A stretch of DNA of 64,000 bases from Oryzomicrobium terrae. GTDB lineage: Bacteria; Pseudomonadota; Gammaproteobacteria; Burkholderiales; Rhodocyclaceae. Every line of letters starts with the position of its first letter. The first letter of the stretch is position 1. Below, in pieces: positions 36,616 to 45,475 of this stretch. Position numbers and translations under genes: made by a program. The notes below the pieces were generated by a model. That model saw only the letters and a list, made by a program, of their open reading frames with translations, was not told the origin of the DNA and ran no database searches. The stretch lies in the NCBI RefSeq assembly GCF_008274805.1, contig NZ_CP022579.1:2604001-2668000 (forward strand), given 5' to 3'.

Positions 36616-36722
36616 CGACAACACCTTTCCGCCCGAAGGCGAAGACAAAAACAAGCCGCCGATTTTACGCGCCAACCCGGCCACTCACCGCCTGCTCCGG
36701 ACGAAGCATGACGTCGGGGCAG

Positions 36723-36748
36723 GTCCGGCGCGGCAAGCCGCGCCGGAC
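36723..36748 (-). terminator. Perfect 12-bp hairpin after gdhA
   Basis: GTCCGGCGCGGC/GCCGCGCCGGAC with a 2-nt centre, 14 bp beyond the gdhA stop and before the desaturase start. It has no T tract. It may be a transcription pause, a 3' end stabiliser or a factor-dependent end. Confidence 0.45.
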
Positions 36749-36761
36749 GGGGCTTGCCGGG

Positions 36762-38189
<1,428 letters not shown>

Positions 38190-38293
38190 TTAGTGCATCC
38201 TTGCCGAGTACCGGTGAGCGGATCGTCATCGTGACTTAGTTCCCCTCCGGGAGCACACCGTTCCCTCGGCCCCTTCTCCTCCTCCGGGGGTTT

Positions 38294-38300
38294 GTTACAC
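38294..38300 (+). promoter_or_regulatory. GTTACAC box upstream of the GGDEF-EAL gene
   Basis: A GTTACAC heptamer, the core of the RstA box known from E. coli (TACATNTNGTTACA), lies 78 bp before the GTG start; the TACAT half is not matched. It is one of several such cores in this neighbourhood. TATAAC follows at 38308-38313. Confidence 0.25.
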
Positions 38301-38377
38301 TCCAGTCTTATAACTTTTAGCAAGCCACCCCAACGGTTTGCCAACAACGATAAAAACCACCCGTACTGGGAGGAGAC

Positions 38378-40606
38378 GTGACACCACCGCCGACGCTACA
38401 CCCCGGCGGCCAGTTGGATCCCCTGCTGACGGCCCTGCGCCGCGCCGGGGAACTGGCCTGCCGCGCCGTCGATCTGGGCGACCTGGCCCGCACCACCTGC
38501 GAAATCCTGCTCCAGGGCGGACTGACCCTGGCCGCCCTGGCACGCCTGGCGCCGAACCTGCCCGAACCCGTACTGGTGGCCTGCCGCGACGTGCACGCCC
38601 TGCCCCATGCCGCCGACTCCCGGGGGCCGGCAGACACCTGGTCCGACTGCGGCCGCCTCGCCGAAGCCCGCTCCTGGCAGCGCCAGTGGCCGTGTAACTG
38701 GCGCGGCCGTACCCACGGCCTGCTGCTGATCGGCGGCGACGAGGCGGACAGCGCCGAACTGCCGCCCCGGGTGGTGGACGCCCTGGACACCCTGGCCGCG
38801 ACTCTGGGCGCCGTCCTCGCCCTGCATTACTGCGAGGAAGAATCGGTGCGCCTGCGCCACGCCCTGGACCAAGGACGCCCCGCCGGCAACCGCGGCGGCA
38901 CGGCCAAGGAATCCACCGCCGAAGAACAGCTGCGCCTCAAGACCCGGGCCCTGGAATCGAGCCTGAACGGGGTGATGATCACCTCCGCCGTGCTGCTCGA
39001 CCACCCCATCACCTACGTCAACCCCGCCTTCGAGCGCATCACCGGCTACCGGGCCGACGAGGTCATCGGCAAGGCCGGCCGCTTCCTGGTGCGCGACGAC
39101 CTCAACCAGCGCGGCCTCAACGAAATCCGCGCCGCCCTGCGCGACAAGCGCGAGGGCCACGCCATCGTGCGCAACTACCGGCGCGACGGCAGCCTGTTCT
39201 GGAACGAGCTGCACATCGCCCCGGTGCGCGACGAATCGGGCACCCACACCACCCACTTCGTCTCGATCATTTCCGACGTCACCGAGCGGGTGCGCTACCA
39301 GGAACAGCTCGAATACCAGGCCCACCACGACGTGCTCACCGGCCTGGCCAACCGGGCCCTGCTCGCCGACCGCATCGGTCAGGCCATCGCCCAGGCGCGC
39401 CGCGACAAGAGCCAGGTGGCGGTGCTGCTGCTCGACCTGGACCGCTTCAAGCTGGTCAACGACGGCCTTGGCCACGGCCCCGCCGACGAACTGCTCAAGA
39501 CCGTAGCCACCCGCCTGATGGCCTGCGTGCGCGACACCGACACGGTGGCGCGGCTGGGGGGCGACGAATTCGTCATCGTGGTGCGCGACATCCGCCACCC
39601 GGAAGACGCCGCCGGGGTAGCCGACAAGGTGCTCAAGTCCCTGGCCCTGCCGTTCACCATCGCCGACAAGGAAGTGTTCATCGGCGCCTCCATCGGCATT
39701 TCCCTCTACCCGCGGGACGGCGACCACGACGAAATCCTGATGCGCAACGCCGACGTGGCCATGTACCGGGTCAAGGAGCACGGCCGCAACAGCTACCGCT
39801 TCTTCCTGCCGGAAATGGGTGGCATGGCCCTGGACAAGCTGGACATGGAAGGCAACCTGCGCCGCGCCCTGGAAAACGACGAACTGGTGCCCTACTACCA
39901 GCCCAAGGTGAATATCGCCACCGGCCGCATCGTCGGTGCCGAAGCCCTGGTGCGCTGGCGCCACCCCAAGATCGGCGTGGTCAGCCCCAACGAGTTCATT
40001 CCCCTGGCCGAGGAAACCGGCCTGATCCTGCCCATCGGCGAACAGATGCTCTACCAGGTCTGCCGCCAGATCCGCGCCTGGGACGAAGCGGGCCTGCCGC
40101 GCATCCCGGTGGCGGTGAACATCTCGGCCCGCCAGTTCCGCCAGGACGACCTGGCCCAGCGCATCCGCCGCGCCATCGAAGAATCCGGCCTGGACCCGGC
40201 CCGGCTCGAACTGGAACTGACCGAGAGCATGGTCATGCACGACGCCGACGGCGCCGTGGGCACCCTGCGCGAACTGCGCCTGATGGGCCTGCAGCTGTCC
40301 CTCGACGACTTTGGCACCGGCTACTCCAACCTCACCTACCTGAAGCGCTTCCCGATCAACACCCTGAAGATCGACCGTTCCTTCGTCTCCGACCTGACCA
40401 CCAACCCGGACGACGCGGCCATCGCCGCCGCCGTGGTGGCCATGTCGCACCAGCTCGGTCTGACCGTGGTGGCCGAGGGGGTGGAAAGCGAAGAGCAGCT
40501 GCAACTGCTGGCAGCCAACGGCTGCGACCAGTACCAGGGCTTCCTCTTCTCCCGGCCGGTACCGGCCGAGGATTTCGAGAAGCTGCTGCGTCGCGACCTG
40601 GAGTAG
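38378..40606 (+). CDS. PAS-GGDEF-EAL cyclic di-GMP signalling protein
   Basis: A 742-residue cytoplasmic protein. Residues 1-160 may form a divergent GAF-like sensor domain. A PAS domain lies at about 190-305 (YVNPAFERITGYRADEVIG). The GGDEF domain follows with an intact active site (LGGDEF, 394-398) and an RxxD inhibitory site (RDTD, 385-388). The EAL domain has EAL at 522-524, NISARQF, the DDFG metal ligands (643-646), KIDRSFV and VAEGVES, so phosphodiesterase residues are complete. Both synthesis and breakdown of c-di-GMP are possible. The start is GTG with the strong Shine-Dalgarno GGGAGGAG. It has no membrane helix. A repeat hairpin lies just after the stop. Confidence 0.93.
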   Translation: MTPPPTLHPGGQLDPLLTALRRAGELACRAVDLGDLARTTCEILLQGGLTLAALARLAPNLPEPVLVACRDVHALPHAADSRGPADTWSDCGRLAEARSWQRQWPCNWRGRTHGLLLIGGDEADSAELPPRVVDALDTLAATLGAVLALHYCEEESVRLRHALDQGRPAGNRGGTAKESTAEEQLRLKTRALESSLNGVMITSAVLLDHPITYVNPAFERITGYRADEVIGKAGRFLVRDDLNQRGLNEIRAALRDKREGHAIVRNYRRDGSLFWNELHIAPVRDESGTHTTHFVSIISDVTERVRYQEQLEYQAHHDVLTGLANRALLADRIGQAIAQARRDKSQVAVLLLDLDRFKLVNDGLGHGPADELLKTVATRLMACVRDTDTVARLGGDEFVIVVRDIRHPEDAAGVADKVLKSLALPFTIADKEVFIGASIGISLYPRDGDHDEILMRNADVAMYRVKEHGRNSYRFFLPEMGGMALDKLDMEGNLRRALENDELVPYYQPKVNIATGRIVGAEALVRWRHPKIGVVSPNEFIPLAEETGLILPIGEQMLYQVCRQIRAWDEAGLPRIPVAVNISARQFRQDDLAQRIRRAIEESGLDPARLELELTESMVMHDADGAVGTLRELRLMGLQLSLDDFGTGYSNLTYLKRFPINTLKIDRSFVSDLTTNPDDAAIAAAVVAMSHQLGLTVVAEGVESEEQLQLLAANGCDQYQGFLFSRPVPAEDFEKLLRRDLE

Positions 40607-40622
40607 CACTGCCACCAGCCCA

Positions 40623-40685
40623 AAGTCCGCACCAGTAGCCGATCTTCACGGTGCATGCCTGAAGATCGGCTACTGGCGCGGACTT
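40623..40685. repeat. Dispersed hairpin repeat, copy 2
   Basis: An inverted repeat with 25-bp arms (40623-40647 and 40661-40685) that differ at one position, around the 13-nt loop ACGGTGCATGCCT. It starts 17 bp after the GGDEF-EAL stop codon. Downstream, TTCCGGGCACCCC (40684-40696) is also found at the end of copy 3. There is no T tract. Confidence 0.8.
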
Positions 40686-40757
40686 CCGGGCACCCCTACC
40701 CAAGACCCAATAACGGCGCGGGCTTTGCACCACCACCCCGCAGGGTGGCCGGCTCGC

Positions 40758-40764
40758 GTTACAC
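40758..40764 (+). promoter_or_regulatory. GTTACAC box upstream of the RstA-like regulator
   Basis: The GTTACAC core lies 32 bp before the regulator's start codon, a position where autoregulation by an OmpR-family regulator would act. The other half of the RstA consensus is not matched. Confidence 0.3.
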
Positions 40765-40795
40765 TCTGGGCCATCGCAACTTCTCCACATCGACC

Positions 40796-41494
40796 ATGGC
40801 ACAGCGCATCCTGCTGGTGGAAGACGACGAGCGTCTCGCCGCCCTCATCGCCGAATACCTGACCAAGAACGGGTTCGAGGTGGCCATCGAGCCCCGCGGC
40901 GACACTGCCGCCGAACGCATTCCCAGGGAAGCCCCGGATCTGGTCGTGCTCGACCTGATGCTGCCCGGCCTGGACGGCTTCGAGGTATGCAAGCAGGTGC
41001 GCAGCAAGTTCGACGGCATCCTGCTCATGCTCACCGCCCGGGACGAGGACATGGATCAGATCCTCGGTCTGGAACTGGGGGCCGACGACTTCATCGCCAA
41101 GCCGGTGCAGCCCCGGGTGCTGCTCGCCCGCATCCGCGCCCTGCTGCGCCGCGCCCCGGCAGCGGGCGGCGAGGCCGGCGAAGGCAGCGACGAAGTGATC
41201 GACATCGCCGACTTCCACATCAGCCAGGCCACCCGCACCGCCCACCTGGCCGGCGAGCCCCTCGACCTGACCACCGCCGAGTTCGACCTGCTCTGGCTGC
41301 TGGCCAAGAACGCCGGCTCGGTGCTGTCCCGGGACGACCTGCTGCAGGCCCTGCGCGGCATCGGCTTCGACGGCCTCGACCGTTCCATCGATGCCCGCAT
41401 CTCGCGGCTGCGGCGCAAGCTCGGCGACGACCCGGACAATCCGGAGCGGATCAAGACGGTGCGCGGCAAGGGCTACCTGTTCAGCAAGGGCTGA
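40796..41494 (+). CDS. rstA: OmpR-family response regulator, RstA-like
   Basis: A 232-residue regulator. The receiver domain has VEDDERL and the phospho-acceptor Asp near 53 (VVLDLMLPGLDG), then KPVQPRVLLARI with its conserved Lys. The winged helix-turn-helix DNA-binding domain ends with LRGIGFDGLDRSIDARISRLRRKL and IKTVRGKGYLF. Shared features with E. coli RstA include the EPRGD motif near residue 32 and the GxxFDGLDRSID segment, which are more specific than generic OmpR traits. RstA of enterobacteria acts under PhoPQ in acid and iron responses; the input here is unknown. The ATG at 40796 starts the receiver fold directly. A terminator separates it from the kinase gene. Confidence 0.85.
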   Translation: MAQRILLVEDDERLAALIAEYLTKNGFEVAIEPRGDTAAERIPREAPDLVVLDLMLPGLDGFEVCKQVRSKFDGILLMLTARDEDMDQILGLELGADDFIAKPVQPRVLLARIRALLRRAPAAGGEAGEGSDEVIDIADFHISQATRTAHLAGEPLDLTTAEFDLLWLLAKNAGSVLSRDDLLQALRGIGFDGLDRSIDARISRLRRKLGDDPDNPERIKTVRGKGYLFSKG

Positions 41495-41524
41495 CCCGCA
41501 CCGGCGCACCGCCCCTCCCAGCCA

Positions 41525-41550
41525 CGGCGCCCTTTGCGGCGCCGTTTTTT
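41525..41550 (+). terminator. Intrinsic terminator between the regulator and kinase genes
   Basis: Stem CGGCGCC with loop CTTTG and CGGCGCCG followed by six T, 30 bp past the regulator stop and 30 bp before the kinase start. It would reduce kinase expression relative to the regulator. Confidence 0.85.
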
Positions 41551-41580
41551 CCTGCTGTAGCGCTTTCGCCCCCACCCGCC

Positions 41581-43020
41581 ATGTCCGCCGCCACTCCCGA
41601 CGCCAAGCCGAGCAAACCCCGCATCCGCAGCCGCCTGCCGATGCTGCCCCGGGGCCGCTACTCCCTGTCCCGGCTGTTCTTCAACTTCTACCTGTTCGTG
41701 ATGGGGTCCTTCGTCCTCATCGCCTTCTTCGCCGACATCGTCATCAACACGGCCCTGCAGGGGATCACCGACGACTACGCGCGGCGCTTCATGCGCGGCA
41801 CCATCCTGCTCATCGAAGAAGAACTGAACCGGCACCCGGCGGCGGAATGGCCGGATACCCTGAAGCGCCTCGACGACAAGTTTTCCTACCGCCTCGCCCT
41901 GGTCAAACGCAACCAGATGCGCCTGGCCGAAGCCCAGCTCGACCGGCTCGACAGCGGCGACATCGCCATCGACAACGTCAAGGACGTGATGTACCACCGC
42001 CTCACCAAGCACGCCGACCTGGTGCTCGAAGTTGGCCCCCTGTCGCCGGACCGCAACCCGGAGATGAAGCGCACCATTCCCTTGGAACTGCGCATCCGCC
42101 TGCTCACCTGGAGCATCATCGGCGTCGGCTTCGGCGTGGTCGCCTGGCTGTGGCTGCGCCCCATCTGGCGCGACCTGGAATCGATCCGCGAGACCGCCAA
42201 GTCCCTGGCCGAGGGCGAATTCGCCGCCCGCGCCCCCCTGCCCCGCACCCGCACCTTCGCCCTGCTGGCGCGGACCCTGAATGGCATGGCCGAGCGCATC
42301 CAGCGGCTGATCGCCACGCAAAAGGAAATGTCCTCGGCCATCTCCCACGAACTGCGCACCCCTATCGCCCGGCTGCGCTTCGCCCTCGACATGCTCGGCG
42401 AAACCGAGGAACGGGCCGAGCGCGAGCGGCTGTGGGCGGGCATGGAAGCCGATCTGGATGAATTGGACACCCTGATCGACTCCAGCCTGACCTACGCCCG
42501 CCTGGAGCGGGAACAGCCGGAGCCGGTCCTCGCCCCGGTGACCCTGCGCCCCTGGCTGGAAGACCAGCTCGCCGCAGTGCGCCCCCTGGCCGGCGCCCTG
42601 CGCCTGGAGCTCGATGCCGGGCAGCTCGATGAACGGCAGCAGGTCGCCTTCGACCGCAAGGTGATGCCCTTCGCCCTGTCCAACCTGCTGCGCAACGGCG
42701 TCAAGTACGCCAAGAGCGGCATCGTCATCCGTCCCGAGCTGGACCCGGCCAGCGGCTGGGTACGATTGCACGTGGACGACGACGGCATCGGCATTCCCGC
42801 CGACGAGCGGGAACACATTTTCACCGCCTTCACCCGCCTCGACCGCTCCCGGGACCGGGCCACCGGCGGCTACGGCCTGGGCCTGGCCATCGCCCGCCAG
42901 GTGATGGAGGCCCACGGTGGCAGCGCCACCGCCGGCGAATCCCCGGAGGGCGGTGCCCGTCTGACCCTGGCCTGGCCAGGGCTGGCGTACCTGACGACCA
43001 AGGACGAATGCGACGGCTGA
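41581..43020 (+). CDS. rstB: Sensor histidine kinase, RstB-like
   Basis: A 479-residue inner-membrane kinase. Membrane helices lie at about residues 35-55 (LFVMGSFVLIAFFADIVI) and 175-195 (WSIIGVGFGVVAWLWL), with a periplasmic domain between them of about 120 residues. HAMP follows, then HisKA with the His in SSAISHELRTPIARLRFAL. The ATPase domain has FALSNLLRNGVKYA, DDDGIGIPADEREHIFTAF and GGYGLGLAIARQV. The RstB-like traits are the periplasmic domain pattern (LLIEEELNRHPAAEWPDTLKRL) and LRPIWRDLESI after the second helix. It should phosphorylate the regulator encoded before it. The start ATG 41581 has no strong Shine-Dalgarno. Confidence 0.87.
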   Translation: MSAATPDAKPSKPRIRSRLPMLPRGRYSLSRLFFNFYLFVMGSFVLIAFFADIVINTALQGITDDYARRFMRGTILLIEEELNRHPAAEWPDTLKRLDDKFSYRLALVKRNQMRLAEAQLDRLDSGDIAIDNVKDVMYHRLTKHADLVLEVGPLSPDRNPEMKRTIPLELRIRLLTWSIIGVGFGVVAWLWLRPIWRDLESIRETAKSLAEGEFAARAPLPRTRTFALLARTLNGMAERIQRLIATQKEMSSAISHELRTPIARLRFALDMLGETEERAERERLWAGMEADLDELDTLIDSSLTYARLEREQPEPVLAPVTLRPWLEDQLAAVRPLAGALRLELDAGQLDERQQVAFDRKVMPFALSNLLRNGVKYAKSGIVIRPELDPASGWVRLHVDDDGIGIPADEREHIFTAFTRLDRSRDRATGGYGLGLAIARQVMEAHGGSATAGESPEGGARLTLAWPGLAYLTTKDECDG

Positions 43021-43187
43021 CCTCTGGCAGCCCCGCCCCCTGGCCGGCATGCACCGGTCCCACCGTTACACAGCGTCAAGCTTCCTCACCCACCGTCACC
43101 CCGGCAGCAACGAATGCCCATAGATGCCGCCCGGGGCAACGGCCTAGACTGGCTCCTGCCTCGACCAGTTTGCGATTGGAGTCCGTC

Positions 43188-43385
43188 ATGTCCCATACAT
43201 CCCCTGCCAACCACCGCGGTGCTTCCCCCGCCCTCCCCCTGTGGACGCGGCTGACCCGGGATCTGGGCGACTTTCTCGGACGCCTGCTGTTCCCCGTCGC
43301 CCCCCCGGCGCTACGTCCCGTAACGATCCACAGCCAGCGTCAGCACCGTCAGCGCCGGCCGTTCGTCACCCATGGCGAATGGTAA
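43188..43385 (+). CDS. Small hypothetical protein, 65 residues
   Basis: A 65-codon frame with ATG 43188 preceded by TTGGAG at a good distance. The product is basic (pI clearly above neutral) with a central amphipathic stretch (WTRLTRDLGDFLGRLLFPV) and a His/Arg/Gln-rich end (HSQRQHRQRRPFVTHGEW). No signal peptide or known domain is evident. A GTTACAC core lies at 43065-43071, 117 bp upstream. It could be a regulated small protein of the RstAB locus. I do not recognise a family, and it could still be a chance frame. Confidence 0.4.
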   Translation: MSHTSPANHRGASPALPLWTRLTRDLGDFLGRLLFPVAPPALRPVTIHSQRQHRQRRPFVTHGEW

Positions 43386-43477
43386 GCCACCAGCCCCGCA
43401 CCACGCCCCGACTCCCCATGAATGTCACGGCCACGCCGGCACCCGCAACGGTGCCGCTGCGGGCAGCGTAGTTGTCC

Positions 43478-43630
43478 ATGCGTTTCCCCCGTCCTGAACT
43501 GCTCGGTATCGCCCTTGGCCTGCTCGCCTGGGAATGGCTCGATACCGGCGAAAACGAAGCGCTCCAAGTGGCCGTCATCGGTGTGGTCACGGCCCTGGCG
43601 GTAGTGATGTACCGCAAGTGGAAGGAATGA
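43478..43630 (+). CDS. Small membrane protein, 50 residues
   Basis: A 50-codon frame (MRFPRPELLGIALGLLAWEW ... VMYRKWKE). It has a hydrophobic start, then an acidic DTGENEAL turn, and a second hydrophobic helix (VAVIGVVTALAVVMY) with a positive end (RKWKE), so one or two membrane passes with a cytoplasmic C-terminus are likely. The Shine-Dalgarno is poor. A terminator follows 74 bp after the stop, supporting a transcription unit ending here. It is too short for usual gene calls. No family is recognised. Confidence 0.45.
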   Translation: MRFPRPELLGIALGLLAWEWLDTGENEALQVAVIGVVTALAVVMYRKWKE

Positions 43631-43703
43631 GCCGAGACGCTGACCTGGGCGTTCTCTAACCCCTTTGTCGTATCGACCTCATCGCCATTTCAACATGGCG
43701 TTA

Positions 43704-43727
43704 CCCGCGCCCCGGCGCGGGTTTTTT
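43704..43727 (+). terminator. Intrinsic terminator after the small membrane protein
   Basis: Stem CCCGCGC/GCGCGGG with loop CCCG followed by six T. It separates the small ORFs from the tandem small-RNA region. The C-rich loop is reminiscent of the loops in those RNAs. Confidence 0.85.
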
Positions 43728-43778
43728 ATGGCCGCGCCGTCCGAGCGGCCCCCCTTACGCCACCACTCCACCCCAACG

Positions 43779-43792
43779 CACACTTGGTTACA
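43779..43792 (+). promoter_or_regulatory. RstA-box-like site before small-RNA candidate 1
   Basis: CACACTTGGTTACA matches the E. coli RstA box TACATNTNGTTACA at 10 of 12 defined positions. A second GTTAC core lies 21 bp further (43808), two helical turns away. The same geometry precedes copy 2. Confidence 0.45.
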
Positions 43793-43814
43793 TCGGTAGC
43801 ATCGGACGTTACGC

Positions 43815-43952
43815 GAGCCGAACCGAACTGCCACAGATTTCGCCGCACGACCGGTCCATACTGCGATGGTGCGTTTCACGCATGCAGACTCCCCCTGAGG
43901 CCCGCTCCCCGCGGGCACTTCAAGGCCCGCATCCCCCTGCGGGCTTTTTTTT
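43815..43952 (+). ncRNA. Tandem small-RNA candidate 1
   Basis: Part of a 146-bp block (43807-43952) repeated 263 bp downstream. No shared ORF explains the conservation. The 3' half has a small hairpin (TGCG-TTTC-ACGCA), the unpaired motif ACTCCCCCTGAG, a hairpin GCCCGC-TCCCC-GCGGGC and a terminator GCCCGCA-TCCCCC-TGCGGGC followed by eight T. The exposed runs of C could pair with Shine-Dalgarno sequences, as in known C-rich-loop bacterial sRNAs. The 5' end is not certain: the RstA-box-like site suggests a start near 43815-43820, giving about 135 nt, while a CATACT element at 43857 would give about 85 nt. The name and targets are unknown. Confidence 0.65.
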
Positions 43953-44041
43953 GTCCAACGCTTTCAAGCCAGCGCGGGGCAACGAAACCACCACCCAGTG
44001 CGAGCGCCACAGGGGCGGCAACACAGCGCGATCAGGAGTTT

Positions 44042-44055
44042 TACCTCCGGTTACA
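44042..44055 (+). promoter_or_regulatory. RstA-box-like site before small-RNA candidate 2
   Basis: TACCTCCGGTTACA matches TACATNTNGTTACA at 10 of 12 defined positions, and GTTAC recurs 21 bp downstream (44071). The half-site differences from copy 1 are in other positions, while GGTTACA and the spacing are kept. Confidence 0.45.
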
Positions 44056-44077
44056 ACCCGCGCATTAGGCGTTACGC

Positions 44078-44216
44078 GAGCCGAACCGAACTGCCACAGA
44101 TTCCGTGGCGCGACCGGTCCATACTGCGATGGTGCGTTTCACGCATGCAGACTCCCCCTGAGGCCCGCTCCCCGCGGGCATTTAGAGGCCCGCTCCCCCC
44201 AGTGGGCCTTTTTTTT
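44078..44216 (+). ncRNA. Tandem small-RNA candidate 2
   Basis: Second copy of the block (44070-44216). About 70 nt in the centre are identical to copy 1, including the ACTCCCCCTGAG segment and the GCCCGC-TCCCC-GCGGGC hairpin. The terminator differs but keeps pairing: GGCCCGCT-CCCCCC-AGTGGGCC with T8. Compared with copy 1, an A-T pair became T-A and a G-C pair became G-U, while the loop stays C-rich. This is the pattern of a conserved RNA, not of a conserved protein or promoter. Sibling sRNAs in tandem are known elsewhere (for example NmsR in Neisseria), but I see no evidence that these are homologous to any named family. Confidence 0.65.
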
Positions 44217-44303
44217 CGCCAGCCCGGCCCAAGCCCACCCCCTGCCAGGAGGAACGCCCCGCCCTCACTGCGGCACCCGGGGGGAAATCGCCCATCCAGC
44301 CGG

Positions 44304-45308
44304 TCACGTCACTACACGCGGCCGCTCCCGGGGCAGCAGGATAAAACCGAACAGCGGCACGCCCCCTTCGCTTTGTCGCGCCAGGGCCACCCCGGGCAGG
44401 ATCAGGGCCAGCCCGGCCAGGTGGAAGCTGTGGAGCGTTTCCCCCAACAAGGGCCAGGCCAGCAGGGCCGCATAGACTGGCACCAGGTACATGGAGGTGC
44501 TGGCGCCGGCGGCGCCGGCCACGGCAATCAGGCGGTCATAGAGGAAATAGGCCCCCAGGCTGGGTACCAGGGCCAGAAAGGCCAGGGCGCCATACAGCGC
44601 CGGAGCACTGAAGTCCGGGCGGGCCCCGGCCAGTGCTTCACCGGCGGCAAACGGCGTGAGAGCCACGATGCCGCCCAGCATCAGGGCGGCCAGACGAACG
44701 TCGCAGGGCATGGCAGGCAAGGGGCAGCGCCGGGACAGCAGGGTGTACAACGCCCAGCCCGCCGCCGCCCCCATCACCCACAGATCACCCCGGCCAAAGG
44801 TCAGCTGCACCAGGGCATGGGCCTCGCCCCGGGTCAGGATCACCACTACGCCGGCCAGAGCCATCGCCAGACCGGCGACGCTACGGGGGCGCAGCGGCAC
44901 GCGCCACAGCAGGGTGTCGAGCAGCACCACCAGAATCGGTGAGGCGGCAAAAATCAGGGCGATATTGGTGGCGCTGGTGGTACGGGCGCCGATGTACTGC
45001 GGCGCCACCGCCATCCCCATGCCCAGGGCGCTGAGCAGGAGCAGCCGCGGCAGGGCCGGCCGCAGCCGTGGACGCTCGGCCCACAGTCGACGCGCCACCC
45101 AGGGCAAGAGCAGCAGGAACGCCAGGGTCCAGCGCCCCCAGGCCAGGAACAGGGGCGGAATATCCGCCTGCTGGGCCCAGCGCGCCGCCACCATGTTGGC
45201 GGCAAACAGGGCCGGTGCAGTGAGGAGTAGCAGGGGTAAAGCGGCCCGGGAGAGCGGCGCACTGGCAGGCGGGGCGACGTGGAGGGCGGGAGAGGAAGCG
45301 GCAAGCAT
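44304..45308 (-). CDS. EamA-family (DMT) transporter
   Basis: A 334-residue membrane protein with ten helices in two EamA repeats: repeat 1 about residues 25-160 (FAANMVAARWAQQADIPPLF, NIALIFAASPILVVLLDTLL) and repeat 2 about 170-310 (GASTSMYLVPVYAALLAWPL). These carriers commonly export amino acids or other metabolites. It is divergent from an Lrp-type regulator gene with palindromic sequence between them, so amino-acid efflux under Lrp-type control is the likely role. The start is uncertain: ATG 45308 begins shortly before the first helix, and ATG 45383 would add 25 residues. Confidence 0.85.
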   Translation of the reverse strand: MLAASSPALHVAPPASAPLSRAALPLLLLTAPALFAANMVAARWAQQADIPPLFLAWGRWTLAFLLLLPWVARRLWAERPRLRPALPRLLLLSALGMGMAVAPQYIGARTTSATNIALIFAASPILVVLLDTLLWRVPLRPRSVAGLAMALAGVVVILTRGEAHALVQLTFGRGDLWVMGAAAGWALYTLLSRRCPLPAMPCDVRLAALMLGGIVALTPFAAGEALAGARPDFSAPALYGALAFLALVPSLGAYFLYDRLIAVAGAAGASTSMYLVPVYAALLAWPLLGETLHSFHLAGLALILPGVALARQSEGGVPLFGFILLPRERPRVVT

Positions 45309-45421
45309 GGCGTTGATCCGTCGCAACAGCGCAGGGGAGGACGGAAAAAGTGTAGGGCCGTCCGGGAAAAATAGGCTTTCCATCCTTCCGGTAAAAACGG
45401 ATCAGCAGAGAATTTTCATCC

Positions 45422-45431
45422 TTGAATTCAA
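45422..45431. promoter_or_regulatory. AT-rich operator region between the EamA and Lrp genes
   Basis: TTGAATTCAA is a perfect 10-bp palindrome at the centre of an AT-rich region. GAGAATTTT to its left (45408-45416) and AAAATTCTTTTCTC to its right (45445-45458) are partly inverted. Lrp/AsnC proteins bind such AT-rich dyads as octamers, so this is a plausible site for the neighbouring regulator. Confidence 0.4.
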
Positions 45432-45475
45432 ATCAATTAAGATAAAAATTCTTTTCTCACTCAAAAATCAAGACA

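Noticed and set aside
36723-36748. The GC-rich hairpins at 36723 and 34749 as copies of the dispersed repeat
   Set aside because: They lack the TGCATGCCTG-like loop and the CCGCGCCAGTA arm; they are simple 3' hairpins.
43779-43812. Sigma-54 promoter before the small-RNA candidates
   Set aside because: GG and GC pairs are present but the spacing is not the required GG-N10-GC in either copy.
43679-44475. Several short frames inside the duplicated 146-bp blocks
   Set aside because: The frames differ between the two copies relative to the conserved block, and stem pairing rather than codons is conserved.
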